DNA of 64,000 nucleotides, taken from NCBI GenBank assembly GCA_007844125.1, contig CM017564.1, forward strand, positions 24,732,263 to 24,796,262. The letters are read 5' to 3'. The DNA comes from Sinonovacula constricta (Eukaryota > Mollusca > Bivalvia > Cardiida > Solecurtidae). The translations under genes and the position numbers were made by a program. Under the pieces are notes generated by a model, which worked only from the letters and a program-made list of their open reading frames with translations, was not told the origin of the DNA and did no database searches. This document shows, piece by piece, positions 1 through 11,947 of the stretch. Positions within the stretch are counted from its first letter, which is position 1. Each line of letters begins with the position of its first letter.

Positions 1-529
1 ACATCCCACAAAATGCTACCCATTGGTGTCCAAATTGGTGTCTTTACTCTGACTACAGTATGTGTTTATGTAGGAATTATGCATAAAACCATCAAATCAG
101 GCGCGTTTCTGCCATTACACATTTTACGCACGTGCGTAACCTCCGTTCGAAAAATCGAAAATCTAAAAGTACCAAAAACACTAAGAAAGTCGATGCTTAA
201 CCATGGTTAGGAACGATTTATTTTTTTCGGTAGTTTTAATATTATAAAATATAAAAAAATCTTATAACCACACCAATCAAGTTGAATAGGTTTAAAATGA
301 TTAAACTTATACACGTCAGGATTTTAGTCGTTCATATTTTAAGCTCCTCGCATGTCCGCAATTTACCTGTTATTCATGAGAACAGAACAGAATACATTCA
401 AAGGTTATTTCCCTTGTATTGTGCGTAACTTCCAAAACGACACAGATACGCGCCTGCATCAAATCATGGGAAAGAAATGGTATAACGCATCTGATAACGG
501 CAAACTGTCGGATACTACATCTTAAGGTG
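1..529. other. Intergenic, no gene seen
   Basis: No coding region with family resemblance or splice context is visible. The notable object is a perfect 16-bp palindrome TTACGCACGTGCGTAA at 124-139. It sits in a stretch that resembles a diverged copy of the sequence near 7320-7410, so it is probably part of a dispersed repeat. Confidence 0.5.
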
Positions 530-2360
530 CTAGCCGACATTTTGGACCAAAAATATTTTCATTTAACAACCAAATACTTCATTGTTACCTGAACAGATCT
601 CTCGAGATGCTGTTTTATATTGATGTCCTAAACCTTACGTGAAAAGTGAACCATAACGCCACAATCGTTGTAAAAAATGTATTACCTATCTGAGTCACTC
701 TGCACAGGAAGACCACGTGATAACTTATGTTTTAGCTCATCCACGTCATCTGCTTTGACGTCACCGTCTATTTTTAGCAGGAATTCCAATCGTTCTTATT
801 TATAGATTTGAAAAAGAATGAACATTTTTAGAGCTGATTAACAGTTTTATTGCTCTGAAAAGGTACTGTCTATAATCGTCTTAGCTCAGTCCAAAGTGTG
901 ATTTGTCTGCAGAAATTATGCACTAATCCCCCGTACAGAGGTCCGATATTGTTACATATATTTGACAAAGGATACCACAATTAGCATACCACCTTTAAAG
1001 GTGGCAGGCTGTCAACTGATTCCTATATTCCTATAAAACTTCTATATTTTGGTTGAGAATCCTATATTCTGAAAAGCCTCCTATTTTTCCTATATTCTCC
1101 TATATTTTAAACAACATTCCTATATTATTAAGTAAATTTGTTGCCGATAAATAAAATGTTTATATTGCTTTGATACTGCTTTTGGCCTTTTGTTTCTAAC
1201 AGGTAAGAAATTGTCTATGCCTGCAAAAGCACCACAATCCTTCAGACAGGGCTGCTGTGCTCCTCTTCTTTATCTTCATGGTCATCCTTAAAATGCAGTG
1301 CATCAATAGGATACATGTTTTATAAGGTAAATGAAGAAATTATTTGGATTTTGCTTTGTGTTATTGAACTAAATCATCATACTTGTTTTCAATGATTTTG
1401 GATAATAATAATGTAAGAAATAATAGGAGTATTAATTTTGACTAAACGTGTAAGGTTTGGTAGTTTAAAATGCAATGAACATTACATGGTACATATAAGA
1501 CATCCATTTCAGTATTACTAGTCATGTTGAGCTATTTCTGTTATGCAACATCCATTGTTATTATGTTGTATTGTGTACTTTATTCTAAAAAAAAAAAAAT
1601 CAGGTGACCATGCAGATGACGATGATGAGCTTTGCAGTAGCCGTCTGTCTGGATTCTGTTGCCGTTGTTCAGAGTTAAAGGTTTCGTTCAACTGTAAGGT
1701 AGACACTTAAAACATTGATTATAACAGAAACAGTAAGTTGAATGCAAGTATTGTTAATGTAATAATCACTATATAATATCATTTGAAGTTGGAAACTCCT
1801 ATATTTTGCCTTGAAACAATCCAAAAACTCCCATATTTCTGGGGAAAAAATCCTATATTTTTCCTATAATTTGGAGAAAATCTGGTTGACAGCCTAAGGT
1901 GGTAGCTGACAGTTTGCCAATATCTAATGCATGTTAAAATATTTGCCCACCTTTAATGGGTATTAAGGCATAATTTCTGCATAAACTCATACTTTTGCCT
2001 AAGTAATGGCAATTTTAAATACTATGTACATTGCTAAACAATCGCCCTTAATGTGCAGTCTTCTAAATCTGTAAATAATCACGATAGAGATCTTTATTAA
2101 AAATATATCGACGTCAGAGCGGACTACCCGGATGACGATATAATGTGATCTCAAAAGTAAGTTGTCACGTGGTTATTCTTAGTTTAACAATAGCTAACTC
2201 TGCAGCGTGGCTCAGATAGGAAACACATGTTTGCAATAAGGAGTGGGGATTTATGCTTCACTGTTCACACAGATCGGTTGCATCAGCATTTTTCAGGACC
2301 AATGATTTATTTGGTAATAAAATTGATTTTGGTCTATATTGTCGGCTACAACCTACAATG
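530..2360. mobile_element. Two head-to-head TTAA-MITEs split by an inserted element
   Basis: Bases of about 530-997 are a reverse-oriented copy, and about 1896-2360 a forward copy, of the MITE family beginning TTAAAGGTGGTATCCGACAG. Shared internal blocks include the AATAGCTAACTCTGCAGCG segment and the GACGTCAGAGCGGA segment. The two 5' ends meet at CCACCTTTAAAGGTGG. A second element (1005-1895) is inserted at that junction. No transposase is encoded. Confidence 0.8.
1005..1895. mobile_element. Nested inverted-repeat element rich in CCTATATT
   Basis: The ends are inverted repeats: GGCTGTCAACTGATT on the left and AATCTGGTTGACAGCC on the right. Direct repeats AAGGTGG flank it (998-1004 and 1896-1902), consistent with a 7-8 bp target duplication. 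Both subterminal zones carry clustered CCTATATT repeats in the same orientation, resembling transposase-binding arrays. It is 891 bp and non-coding. The superfamily cannot be fixed; the duplication length is compatible with hAT-like elements. Confidence 0.7.
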
Positions 2361-3870
2361 TCAAGACTCATGACGATATAGAGGTATATATAATGTATTA
2401 AAGGATCGTGTATATTGTACACTATGTGTTAAAAGATATTTCGTTTTGGTCTGAAAACTTCAGATTACTTGAATGATTTAGCAATAACTATGGAATTATT
2501 TTCTGAATTATTGTCCCCAAGCAGATAACTACGCGAATGTAAACAACAGCACCGCATTTCTAGAACGTTCGGTTAGAAGTGTCATGTAAAATCTAAATGC
2601 ATTACTAACTGACATTATTTATTTAAACAGTAATAAAATTTAGCTTTATCCCACTTATTTTTTCACAAGCTTAGTGTGTAGCGGATTTTATACTTCTATT
2701 TTTAAATTTCTAACTGACGCTTTATTTGACGTCCACTCGTATGAATAGGTTCGGCAATCGTACCTACTCGGCAATCTCCGGCAAGCTTCGGAGATAATGT
2801 AGAGGACGGAATTACCCGAGGAGTTCCGAGTGTAGGTTCGGTTGATATAGTAAAATATATACCTCCTTAAAATATACGCAAGATGCCTGACATCTCCGTC
2901 AACACACTGATGCAAGAAGTTTGAAACACAAACAGGACCGACCCCTTGACCTCAGAAAATGTCCATCATTCAAACAAGATTAGACCTTACCATGCTTTGT
3001 TCATTACTAGAACTTTACACAAATCTTAGAAGTTTACGTAAAGCTACATTCTGAGGGTAACGAGACATACTTCAGAATACTCGATAAGTACAACAAATAG
3101 TGCTGATCCTGATTAGGCCAGTTCCCGATGGATAATGGCGGATCTGGATCAACGCTCTTTTGTTTAAGCACAGCAGGCTCCGAGTTAGCAGTTTTTCAGT
3201 AATATTCCGTTTATCTTATTGAAACACCTGCTGACCTTGTAAATTTTGGCAACGTTTCAGCAAGACGCAACGTCTCATGGATCGTTCAGCTGTTTTATTT
3301 TCGCTAGTTTATCCCTCTCACCACATCTAACGCATGAGTAAAGCCACCCAGGGGCAAGCCAAACGACATATCTCAGTCACATTTGCGCCTTGGTAACATC
3401 CAAACCGATGAAACGTCGTTAACGTCATTAGTAACGTAGTTTATTTGTCTGAACGCAAGAACCCCAAACATAATTAGGATTTTTTCCGACATTGTATTAA
3501 GACACGTGGTCGTATTTATTAGTGTTTAATTACAAGTTCATGTCTAAAGTGTTTAAGGTTGACGTCATACAAAAAAAAAACAACTTTAAATAAAAAGTTG
3601 AATAGAGTTTGTTTCAAAAATAGAATTGATATTTAATGTGGAAATATGAATATAAGTAGTGTTAATTGAAGTTTAACCCTATTTATTTATAGTCGATTGG
3701 GAAACATGGTCTTTCATCTTATATTAATCCATCTGTCCACTTTCTGGGTAGAACCAGTACTCAGGTACTGAGTACCTGGAGCAATTTGCAGTAAAAAGTC
3801 TTGCTCAAGGACTAACGTCACATGCACAGTTTCGGGATATTTAATATATTTAGTATTTAATTGTATGCCA
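2361..3870. other. Intergenic with repeat fragments
   Basis: No gene is recognised. Bases 2808-2832 match, reverse-oriented, the terminus of the element family seen at 11055 and 20673. Bases 3256-3310 form a 55-bp block repeated inverted at 8179-8233 with one mismatch. Bases of about 3725-3830 match, inverted, the tail of the SINE-like sequence at about 39500-39600. Confidence 0.5.
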
Positions 3871-3929
3871 CTAGTACAATATGATGGAACATTTCACTTT
3901 TGATTCATTACATTTACCACCGTCACAGG

Positions 3930-4306
3930 CTAGGGCAATCGGAACTCCAAACATCCCTCGGATGTATCTGGTGCAATGATACTTAAAGAAATCACGATCG
4001 TTTTGTTCGCCGGAAGTCGGAAGAATATGCCTAAAATGTAGTTCGCACAAAACATAAACAATAACGTCGTTTGACAGCTGTTTTGTTCGCTGCGCTTTGT
4101 AAATTAAACTTAGATGATTTAAATTTGAAACAGCCACAAATTTAAGTTTAACTGGCATCGTACTATAGCGAGCTGTCATCCGAGCTGCCATCTTTGTTTT
4201 GACGTCCGTCACAAATTAAGCCCCATTTAGGGAAATGGCCGAGGTGATCCGATTACTTACATACATCCGAGAGATGATTCCTGAATAATCCGAGGTGTTC
4301 CGATTG
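3930..4306. mobile_element. Gene-fragment-carrying TIR element, copy 1
   Basis: It begins CAATCGGAACTCC and ends CCGAGGTGTTCCGATTG, the inverted-repeat termini of this family. The interior contains a GCCGGAAGTCGGAAGA block (ETS-type GGAA site) and the GCTGCGCT...GATGATTTAAATTTGAA block found in the other copies. The plus-strand reading frame is broken by a stop after the CCACAA codons. The minus strand is open for about 113 codons, but this is probably incidental. Other copies are at 11055-11434, 20673-21030 and 21079-21953. Confidence 0.7.
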
Positions 4307-4324
4307 AGGCTAGGGGTATTTTAG

Positions 4325-4640
4325 GCCACGTGTCTTTGTAATGAGTGGGGTGTTATGCTTCACTTTTGATGTAGATGAAGAACATAAATAAACACAAATA
4401 AACAGCATTTTGCAAGATCTTTTCAGATAACAAGTTATCTGGTTGTTTCAGAAAAAATCTGGTCCAGACCGTCGGATACAACCTTTTAAGACGGCATCGG
4501 ACTAATAGGACGATGTTTCTTCTCTTAGACAACCAATAGAATTATCGTTACCCGAAAATATCTCGCAAAATGTTATTTATTGATGTCCTACAACCAAGCG
4601 AAAAGTGAAGCATAACAAACTACGCGTCATTACAAACGGC
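4325..4640. mobile_element. Partial TTAA-MITE copies
   Basis: Bases 4325-4487 match the 3' half of the TTAA-MITE (AACAGCATTTTGCAAGATC, then a CCGTCGGATACAACC terminus). Bases 4540-4640 match the same 3' half in the opposite orientation. No coding content. Confidence 0.6.
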
Positions 4641-4989
4641 ACCAATAAGCGGGATCTTTTTAATTAACAATTATTTATTTGGATTTTTAAGGGAAAAAAT
4701 TGGAAACAAAGAGTCGGATACATCCTTTAACAGAAACAAAAAGAAACAATTCCATATTGTTTGTTTTCCATCAACCTGGACAAGTAACGGTGTGAATATT
4801 TGATAATAAACTGTGCAAGTAACACTTTGTATGTACTGAGCATTGAAATTAGAATTTGAACAAAATCAAAACTAAGAATGTTTCTGTAAATGTGGTCACA
4901 ACCTAACTACAATCAACAATGCCATGAAATATTACATCGGATTACGAGTGGCCGTCAACCATCCTTACACCAGCCACGTAACCGATGCT

Positions 4990-5050
4990 TAATCGCGCAA
5001 GTTTGGAAGCCACTTAAACCACATCGCTAAAGAGTTAACCCAGCAGCGCA
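4990..5050 (-). repeat. Fragment of tRNA-derived SINE (type D)
   Basis: The block ACCACATCGCTAAAGAGTTA and its continuation match the tRNA-like segment of the SINEs at 37046-37200 and 37273-37405. Confidence 0.45.
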
Positions 5051-5514
5051 ATCGTAAAACTTCGGGTATTTCCGTATGGTTCGTAAAATTCACCTCGTAC
5101 ATAGCTCTAGAATACACCAAAGTGCGTCGCCTGAGTTATGAAACAGTGTCCGTTCGCGAGAAAGTAACAAATTATATATATATCATTTAGTTGAGTATAT
5201 CTTGCAATAACAACGATTTTTTTTATCAATACAATCTATATGATTTACGGAAAATTGAAAAGTCAACATTAAATACCCAGTATTAAAACTAAGACACACA
5301 AAGTAGATCCAAGATGGCGCCTTATTATGTCAGAGGTCTCTTGCATAGCATAAAGGCCGAGGTGATCAGATTGCCAGCAGCGAGGCTTGTTTGAAGCGCT
5401 TATATTTCTGCCTCTTCGGTCTATACACATGTTTTTCTTCAAAAGTCTATGGCGTATTTATGTTGATAGAATCAAAAGCGTTGCTATGTTTTTCAACCAT
5501 CCTGTAGCCGTCAA

Positions 5515-6005
5515 TTAAAGGTGGTATCCGACAGTTTGCCTAAATACGTGTGCCATTATCTTACTACTGCCTTGGGAAATTTGGGCATAAACTCTGCATA
5601 AACTCATAAGTCAAGACAATTTTGAACGCAACATATACTGTAAGTTAGAACGTATCGCGAAAAACTCTCTTAAAGTTCTTTTTTTTCTAATTCTATAAAT
5701 AAGCACGATACTGATCTCTGCTATAATATATATCGACGTCAGAGTGGATTACCCGGATGACGATATATCATGATCTCAAAAGTAAGTAGCCACGTGTTGT
5801 CTTAGTTTCAAAATAGCTCTCTCTGCAGCGTGGCTCAGACAGGAAATACCCGTTTGCAATGACATGTGGGGATTTATGCTTCAGTGTTCATATAGATCTA
5901 GGGCACCGATGAACTGCATTTTACAGAGACTTTTGAGGTTACAATGAATTGTTTGGGTATTGGAAGAATATATTTTTTATCCATGCTGTCGAATACTACC
6001 TTTAA
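5515..6005 (+). mobile_element. Complete TTAA-MITE copy
   Basis: It starts TTAAAGGTGGTATCCGACAG and ends with the inverted counterpart (GTCGAATACTACCTTTAA), so TTAA is present at both ends. It is about 490 bp. The internal CRE-like GACGTC, the CAGCGTGGCTCAGACAGG block and the 3' subterminal block are shared with the other copies. It contains two short overlapping ORFs, neither resembling a protein. Confidence 0.75.
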
Positions 6006-6203
6006 AGGTGCTGCTAAATGTATATCAACCATCGTACGAGCTCCGCATGTACAATGCGAATCTAGCTTTGAGTGTCTATGTCTAATGATTGTTTGGCGGC
6101 TCGTCCGCCACGGGCAACTATTTTTGCTCATTAGGGCTTTCAGGCGAATACTAAATTATTATCAAGCTGGAGATGTTGAGACTGAGTGATTCATTTAACC
6201 AAT

Positions 6204-6705
6204 TAAAGGTGAAGTTCGACAATTTGCATGTTGGAAATACATGTTGCAATATCTTAGCTCTGTTTTAGGGAATTTGGCCAAACAATTCTTCATACGCACG
6301 TATTTTACTCTTAGTAAAAACAATTTTGAACACTTCCGAAAATGTTAGATAGTACAAATCGTAAAATATGTGGATTTAAATGCTCATTTTTTTTAAATCT
6401 ATAAAAAAGCGCGATTGGGGTTTTTGTTTGAGAGTGACATCGAAGTCAAAGTGGATGATCAGCATGATATATTAAATGTGATCGTAAAAGTAAGTGGTCA
6501 CGTGGTTTTCTCGGTTAAAAAAATAGCTAACTCACTCGTGGCTTAGGTGGAAATTACATGTTTGTAATAACAAATGTGTTGTTATGTGTACTTTTTATAT
6601 GGATGTAGGGCATCAATTAACAGCATTGTGCGGGACCTTCTAGATAATAATTTCCTTGGTTGCGTGAAAGAAAAAAAATGTGAAAATAGACGGGTACAGC
6701 AATGT
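6204..6705 (+). mobile_element. Diverged TTAA-MITE copy
   Basis: It begins TTAAAGGTGAAGTTCGACAA and retains the internal order of the family: ATAGCTAACTCACTCGTGGC, then CAGCATTGTGCGGGACC, then a worn 3' terminus. It is more diverged than the copy at 5515-6005, so probably older. Confidence 0.6.
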
Positions 6706-7289
6706 CTTGGAAAACTCCTTTAATTACGCTTCGGCATTACAGCCTATTTTCTTTTTTACTTATTATATCGCCAAACGCTACATTTTCGTCAATTTCACTG
6801 CAGCTACAATATTTAACAATGACGTTGTTTGCATCATGTTGACGTCCAAAACAGAAAATGACGTCATAACTTTAATGCGTTGGAAGCCGTAATGCCTTAT
6901 TCCGAACATAGTTAATCAGTTAAATTAATATTTAATATTGATAAGTGTGTATTACGCTGGTAATTTAAATTTGGCTGTTTTTAAATATTCACTTAGTCAT
7001 GAAGCTCTAACATGCCCTTCTGGAATTTAAAAGCAATCCGCATTATCATCAAATGACCACATGATGCTCATTACTCACGTGTAGATGTTAAATGCTTTTG
7101 ATAAAAAAGATATTGTCAAATATTTCTCACAACACGGTATAAACTATTGAACAGCACGACCTATTAGATCAACAAATATTTACTCATATTAGTAAACGTG
7201 TTGACGGGATGCTGATATGACCGGTTGCGTCAGCATGTACCTAGTCCTCCAAACTGACTCATTTATCACAGCTTCGTAGACGGTATAAT

Positions 7290-7410
7290 GGGCACGCAGG
7301 GGCATGCCTGGGCTTACGCACTTACGCACGTGCGTACAGTTGCTTCCAAAAATTGAAAAAATAAAAACGCCTAAAAACGAATTTTAATCGTCGTCTAACC
7401 CGGGTTAGGC
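7290..7410. repeat. Dispersed repeat with CACGTG palindrome
   Basis: TACGCACGTGCGTA (7323-7336) is a perfect palindrome. The following AAAATTGAAAA...TTAGGCACTAC stretch parallels bases 121-215, indicating two diverged copies of one repeat. Confidence 0.45.
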
Positions 7411-7559
7411 ACTACCAGTTAGTTGTCTTCATTATTTAAATCCATGTAATTTAAACCTTTTTCTAAATTCTACAAATTCTTCTGCAATCCCACTTGACAC
7501 ATTTTTTTCTTTTTCCTGCTTGTAAGACAATTATTTCTACTAGACAGTGAGATCCCCCC

Positions 7560-7835
7560 TCTATAAATAAATCCGACTGGGATTCCTGCTAAAAATAGAC
7601 ACTGACGTCACAGCGGATGACGTGGATAATCCAAAACATAAGTGGTCACAAGATTTTCTTAGTTTAAAAATAGCTAACTGTGCAGCGTTGCTCAGATAGG
7701 ATATACAAGACAGTATTAGGACATCAACAAACAACATTTTACGAGATCTGTTCAGGTAACAATGGTTTATTATGATGTTTAATGAAAATAGTTTGGTCCA
7801 AACTGTCGGATACAACATTTCATAATGGGATCTCT
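7560..7835 (+). mobile_element. 5'-truncated TTAA-MITE copy
   Basis: It contains the family's central GACGTCACAGCGGATGACG, ATAGCTAACTGTGCAGCG and AACAATGGTTTATTATGATG blocks and a CAAACTGTCGGATACAACAT 3' terminus. The 5' end is missing. Confidence 0.65.
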
Positions 7836-8679
7836 TCAGAGTGCATACCGAAACTGGAAACGGCATCCTACATGTTGATGAAATATACATAGAGTTATAT
7901 TCACAAAGGATCTTATTTTTCTGATTAAACTAAGAAATTGTCTTGAATCATGAAATGTTTCCTTTGATACAAGAAAATTTCATTCACAAAACCCTTTAAT
8001 CTATGAGATTTCTTAGGATTTGTCCAAATTTTAAGCAAATATCTTAGTTGAAGTAAGAAAAATAAAATAGGATTCTTTATTATTACATGTACTATCTCTA
8101 GTCACAGGTTGACATGCATTATGTTGGTCAAGAAATGGTCATAGTCTATCGTGATATGGGTGTTTTCAATTCAATCAAACTAGCGAAAATAAAACAGCTG
8201 AACGATCCATGAAACGTTGCGTCTTGCTGAATCTACAACATTTTGTCGATTTTAAAAACTTTTCATAGCCGAATTTATTCAGTCTGCCAGAACTATGACT
8301 ATAAGATCTGAACTTAAGCATAAATCAACTTACTTTTGTTTTCTTTATATTAATTGAACCGGTTATAACAAAAAAATGACTAGCGCGTGACAGATATATC
8401 ACAGCAAATTCTAATGGATGGAATTTACTAGTTTAATTGCTTAAGAACTTTAATTTTGAAAACTGAGTCTATTGGCTCAATGCGATCCTTTGACCAATTA
8501 TCCTTTCAAAAGTTTCAGGATACACAATTAAGTAAACAAAATAGCGAAACAATTGGATACTAGTTTGCATTATAAATCCTGCAAAAGTTTAAAGATCGAG
8601 AATTCAATTATGCCTAAGAATTTACTTTTACTGAACATGCCAATTAGGATCTTGGTTTCTTAAAATTCTTGAGGATAGT

Positions 8680-8870
8680 ATCCGCCAGTTTGGTCCCTTT
8701 CCCCCATTAATGCCTCCAAATAAATTATTTTTACCAGAAAATGTCCCTACAAATGCTGCTTATTGCTGCCCTACATCCATGTAAAGAGTAAAGTTTACAC
8801 CGCCCCCCCCCCCGCCCCCGCCCCCGTCCATCACCCCCCCCCCCCCCCCCCCCCCCCACCCATACACGAT
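8680..8870 (-). repeat. TTAA-MITE 3' fragment followed by poly-C tract
   Basis: A reverse-oriented 3' fragment of the TTAA-MITE (AGTATCCGCCAGTTTGGTCC onward) ends in a long, nearly pure C run at about 8801-8857, broken by a few G, T and A bases. A strand this C-rich can form i-motif or G-quadruplex structures and is prone to length error. Confidence 0.6.
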
Positions 8871-9342
8871 TTGTACTGTCTTAAAATTGATGTAATGTTA
8901 TTAACAGCCTTTACTTAAAGTAAAGTACATTGTATAAGTATATGTAATAATTATGCACAAATTATTCATAACAGATTTGGTATATATTCGGAACTCATCG
9001 GGTAATTTCGTTATCATAATAGTCATATCTGATGGTGATGCAATGGTACTAAAAGAATCACGATCATTTGATTCGCCAGAAAATGAACAGGCCATAAAAA
9101 CTCCTTCAAAAAGCGTTAAGTGTAATATATAGGATTATTTCATCTTGTAAACATTCATTTATCAATTTAAATGTTAACACCTCATTAAATATATAAATGT
9201 TAAGCGCATTTTTGGTACAGATGAAAAAAACATTTATCTTTGTTGGTCTGATGGCGTCATAGGCACCAAGATATTTATTCTTCACTTTTTTTCCGTCATA
9301 CGATAATTCGTGAGGCATTCCGATTGATGTGATATATATATA

Positions 9343-9613
9343 TTGGATTAGCCGGCCTTTTTGCCGATACTGCTCAGCGACATTCCTATCATTATAGCAC
9401 ATGGGCACTTATGAGGTGCCCAGGGACTAAACCCGGTCGGTCCATTATACTTACACCGACGAGTCAGGCGTAATGCTGTCCCCTTAGCCCCGAGCGTTAG
9501 AAGGGAAGCCACTACTACCAACTTTAAAGTCTTTGGTTTGACCCGGCCGGGGTTCGAACCCACGACCTCCCGATCCGCAAGCCGACGCTCTACCACCTGA
9601 GCTATTGCGGCCG
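9343..9613 (-). mobile_element. tRNA-derived SINE (type A), near full length
   Basis: Read on the minus strand, the head has a pol III A box (TAGCTCAGGTGGTAGAG) and B box (GGTTCGAACCC). A conserved body follows (TCGGTGTAAGTATAATGG, then the GGGCACCTCATAAGTGCCCA hairpin region) and a GCCGGCTAAT end. GATATATATTG-like sequence on both sides suggests a target-site duplication. Other copies are at 14737-14871, 25408-25568 and 41830-42114. Confidence 0.85.
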
Positions 9614-11050
9614 GTTGGATATATATTGTTTTTTTTTCTTCAAAAAATGCTAATTAACCACCAACGTTTGAAGCTTCTACTGATCCATTTTGTTTAGCGA
9701 ATACTTTCTTAAATTTTTGATGAACTTCACAGTTTTAGAAATGTGCTAAAGCTTATGTAAAATAATTTGCCAATTAATAGCCATTGTTTGCAGCTATTAC
9801 TTAAGGATAATTATCTTTAATTTCGTTTGTTCGGCTTTATTAAGCTGAGATAGAGCTACAATTATGTAGACAATTAACAGGTCTGTCGGCAAAGATCTGT
9901 TACTCATGTTTAATTAAGTCCGTACTAATTGTATAAATGAATTGATGAATTTATTATGTTTTCATTCGATCACGGTGATCTTGACTTATTCACATCCACT
10001 TCCTAAACAAATCATTAGTTATGCCTTCCAATCTTCAGTCCGATGTTTGGCAACATTTTGTGTCCGTGACAAATCCAACGCAAAATGTAATTACTGCATT
10101 TATTTTTGTTACATTTTCGTAAAGATTGTTAGCTGCTGTAAAAATTGGGCATTTAATAATTTATAACGTTTTCAAATAAATTTGCTTCGCATGTACGCAT
10201 GTTTTCTTTGATCAGATATATGTTTGATTTATTCATTTTACTGTGAATTAAAATTACCAAATGTTTTTTTTTAATGTTCGTATTTCATTAATAATGAAAA
10301 TGATGAAGTGCCTATGCCTATGGAAATGTTAATTTAATTATTTCTATTGAAATGACGATTTAATTATGTCAATGGAAACGTTAGTAATCCCGCACTCATC
10401 CGACTTCAACATCAGAATTAACTAATATTTATATCCGGATATCCGGATATCCGTTCGGATCGTTCGACGGATATCCGGATACCAAATTTACTATCCTTTG
10501 ACATCCCTAGTTTTTTGTATAAGATATAGGCAAACTGTCGTATGTCACATTTAAGGTATAAAACTAGTATTACACTATATATACAACATAATTAAACAAA
10601 CATAATATCAGAACAATTTTACGAGCTTGGTTATAAAGCAAACGAAAAGCGGTCTTAATTTTATTCCTTTACGTGTACATACATTTTGCTGAGAATAAAT
10701 TCAACAAAAAGACATCATTTTTTTGCTATTTTATTTTGTTTACATCAAGGTTAAATTTTCATTTATTTTTATACAAATTTACTACAAATACACAACAATA
10801 TAAGTTTTTACTGGCACTCAGTTGAGTTTACCAAATCCACCTGTGTCTCTCTTCCATGCACCATGCACCATTCTGCAAGCTCTTTACAAATTGTCCGAGA
10901 CACATTTCTTGGACAGAATTGGTATATCAATACAAATGCTAATAAACGCCCATTTTGTCTCGGCCCTAGTGCCAAGAAGAAATGTGGAATGAACAAAATA
11001 ACGCCAAGACGAAAGAATCGATAAAAGGCGATATTTCTTCTCGGCGTTAT
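9614..11050. other. Intergenic, simple repeats only
   Basis: No gene is recognised. Bases of about 10433-10485 carry iterated ATATCCGG units, each self-complementary. Bases of about 10530-10556 are a TTAA-MITE terminus fragment in reverse orientation. Confidence 0.45.
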
Positions 11051-11054
11051 ATCC

Positions 11055-11434
11055 AATCGGAACTTCTCGGGTAATTCCGTGCTCTGGACAATCGTCCCTC
11101 AGAGGTGTCTGGTGCAATGATACCTACTGAAATTACGATCGTTTTGTTCGCCGGAAGTCGGAAGAAAAATATGCCTAAATTGTAATTCGCACAAAACATA
11201 AACAATGTCATTGACAGCGGTGTGTCCGCTGCGCTGGGTAAATTAAAATTGGATGATTTAAATTTGAAGCCGCCACAACAGCATTATACTGTAGCGAGCT
11301 GTCATCCGAGCTGCTATCTTTGTTTTGACATCTGTCACAAAAGTAGCCCCATTTGGGGAAATGACCGAGGTAATCCGACTACCTATATACATCCGAGAGA
11401 TAATTCGCGAATTATCCGAGTTGTTCCGATTGCG
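11055..11434. mobile_element. Gene-fragment-carrying TIR element, copy 2
   Basis: Complete termini are visible: CAATCGGAACTTCTCGG at the left and CCGAGTTGTTCCGATTG at the right. The interior includes the CGCCGGAAGTCGGAAGA block, then ACAAAACATAAACAATG and the GCTGCGCTGGGTAAATTAAA first-exon-like segment. The plus frame differs from the copy at 20673 by a small indel near the putative start codon. Confidence 0.75.
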
Positions 11435-11567
11435 TTATTGCTCACAACCTATTATGAACCTTAGCACTTCATACAAAAACACTTTCGTAATTAAGAAAAA
11501 AATAGTTCAATCTGGAATCAAGACCAATGTCCGGCCGATAGATTTCGAAGAAAGAAACAACAACAAT

Positions 11568-11873
11568 TTAGAACATGTTCGATAAGAAGTCTTCAAAGGG
11601 GTCGTGTTGGGCGACAAACGCCCCTGTGAGCAGAGAACCGAACCCTAAACCTTGCTGTTGTTGCGGCACGTAGATTGGCACGTACTGGGTCTGAGGCTGT
11701 CTTTGATTCTGACCCCATCTCTGACCTCGACTCTGTGACTGACTTTGACCCCATCCTTGACCTTGACCCTGTCCTTGATTTTGGCTCCCTCGTTGTCCCT
11801 GGCGCTGACCTTGGCCTTGATTCTGTGCTCTTTGTCGGCTCATCATAATGGCGCGCACTGTGGACGTAATTAC

Positions 11874-11947
<74 letters not shown>

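Noticed and set aside
3871..4212. 113-codon minus-strand ORF (MTDVKTKMAARMTARYS...)
   Set aside because: It lies inside a TIR element. Other copies are frameshifted on this strand, while the opposite frame looks more protein-like.
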